A stretch of 64,000 nucleotides of DNA from positions 186,001-250,000 of the forward strand of contig OY729418.1 in NCBI GenBank assembly GCA_963422275.1, in the 5' to 3' direction. Position 1 is the stretch's first letter. The number at the start of each line of letters is the position of its first letter. The stretch is from G963422275 sp963422275 (GTDB lineage Bacteria; Pseudomonadota; Alphaproteobacteria; Rhodobacterales; Rhodobacteraceae). The position numbers and the translations under genes are program-made. The notes beneath the pieces were generated by a model. The model made no database searches. It worked only from the letters and a program-made list of their open reading frames with translations, and was not told where the DNA came from. Below are positions 63,759 to 64,000 of the stretch, piece after piece.

Positions 63759-64000
63759 CTACGAGCGCTTCCTGCACCGGAAGATTGGTAGACGCAAATC
63801 TCGGCCTCCCCGCCCGGCGAAGATAGGCCCGACATCTGGCAGGCTTGTGCACACCCACGTACCGCCGCTTGCAGACTGCAGGGAGACGATTGACGTCAGC
63901 ACAAAAGTGAGATCCCTGCCTCCTTTCGAGAGGATTATCTGTCGATTCCGATCTCTTTCAGGGATCTTGGCAACCGGCCCTTCGTTCCCCTGTGCCGTTT
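63759..64000 (-). CDS. Possible 3' end of an upstream gene, partial
   Basis: A minus-strand frame enters from beyond the window and stays open for 80 codons to a TAG at 63759. It reads GPVAKIPERDRNRQIILS, GRDLTFVLTSIVSLQS and GTWVCTSLPDVGP. I recognise no family. It would lie 142 bp upstream of the CARF gene in the same direction, so a cas gene is possible by position. Two frames are open here, and this one is chosen only because it looks more protein-like. Confidence 0.3.
   Translation of the reverse strand, partial: TAQGNEGPVAKIPERDRNRQIILSKGGRDLTFVLTSIVSLQSASGGTWVCTSLPDVGPIFAGRGGRDLRLPIFRCRKRS

Noticed and set aside
63618..64000. CRISPR array or leader at the right end
   Set aside because: No repeated unit is visible in these 380 bases.
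1..64000. tRNA or rRNA genes
   Set aside because: I saw no cloverleaf with a conserved T-loop sequence and no rRNA-like stretch, though short tRNAs could be missed by eye.

Overview
The window looks like part of an alphaproteobacterial chromosome, most like the Rhodobacterales and relatives. This is inferred from gene order, not from a search: lspA-DUF3035-M16-M16, rsmB-heparinase-purH with a small DUF1674 gene nearby, rbfA-truB-DUF1643-rpsO-pnp, and a MutL with the endonuclease motif of MutH-less bacteria. Housekeeping genes are intact. The DNA between them is full of insertion sequences, internally deleted IS derivatives, IS fossils and frameshifted accessory genes. That pattern fits a lineage with recent IS expansion and relaxed selection, as in many host-associated bacteria.

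Layout. 0-10.3 kb is a defence-like island on the minus strand. It holds a five-gene, translationally coupled operon: PP-loop/PAPS-reductase-like protein, IscS/DndA-type cysteine desulfurase, GHKL ATPase, an unknown protein and a DUF6339-like protein. A decayed second copy of the first two genes lies upstream, followed by a type II restriction-modification pair. 10.2-11.8 kb is IS debris ending exactly at the mutL stop. 11.8-24.1 kb is core: mutL, two M16 proteases, a DUF3035 lipoprotein, lspA, purH, heparinase-like, rsmB, DUF1674. 25.3-27.2 kb is a three-gene cassette with a TIGR04255-like protein. 27.5-28.6 kb is an IS1595 element nested in a 49-bp IS5-derived MITE. 28.8-31.3 kb has manC and an LPS-core-type glycosyltransferase. 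32.3-39.4 kb is core again: dapB, rbfA, truB, DUF1643, a dehalogenase-like hydrolase, rpsO, pnp.

39.7-51 kb mixes accessory metabolism and core: an ATC-hydrolase-like protein, an AAA ATPase with a C-terminal ankyrin-like segment, HpaH and an FAH-family protein, an RluA-type synthase, ZapE, an MFS transporter, an ornithine-cyclodeaminase-like enzyme and a double SnoaL-like protein. 52.3-56.2 kb is a dead type I restriction-modification cluster (hsdM-like and hsdS remnants and a frameshifted OLD-type ATPase) broken by an IS5-family element. 56.3-57.4 kb is glutathione-dependent formaldehyde dehydrogenase. 57.5-64 kb carries an intact IS1595 element and the remains of a type III-like CRISPR-Cas locus: Cas6, decayed frames, an intact IS5-family element, and a CARF (APE2256-type) protein with a C-terminal effector-like extension.

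The most interesting content is the coupled sulphur-transfer/GHKL operon at the left end and the Cas6/CARF pair at the right end. I see no rRNA, tRNA or CRISPR array.
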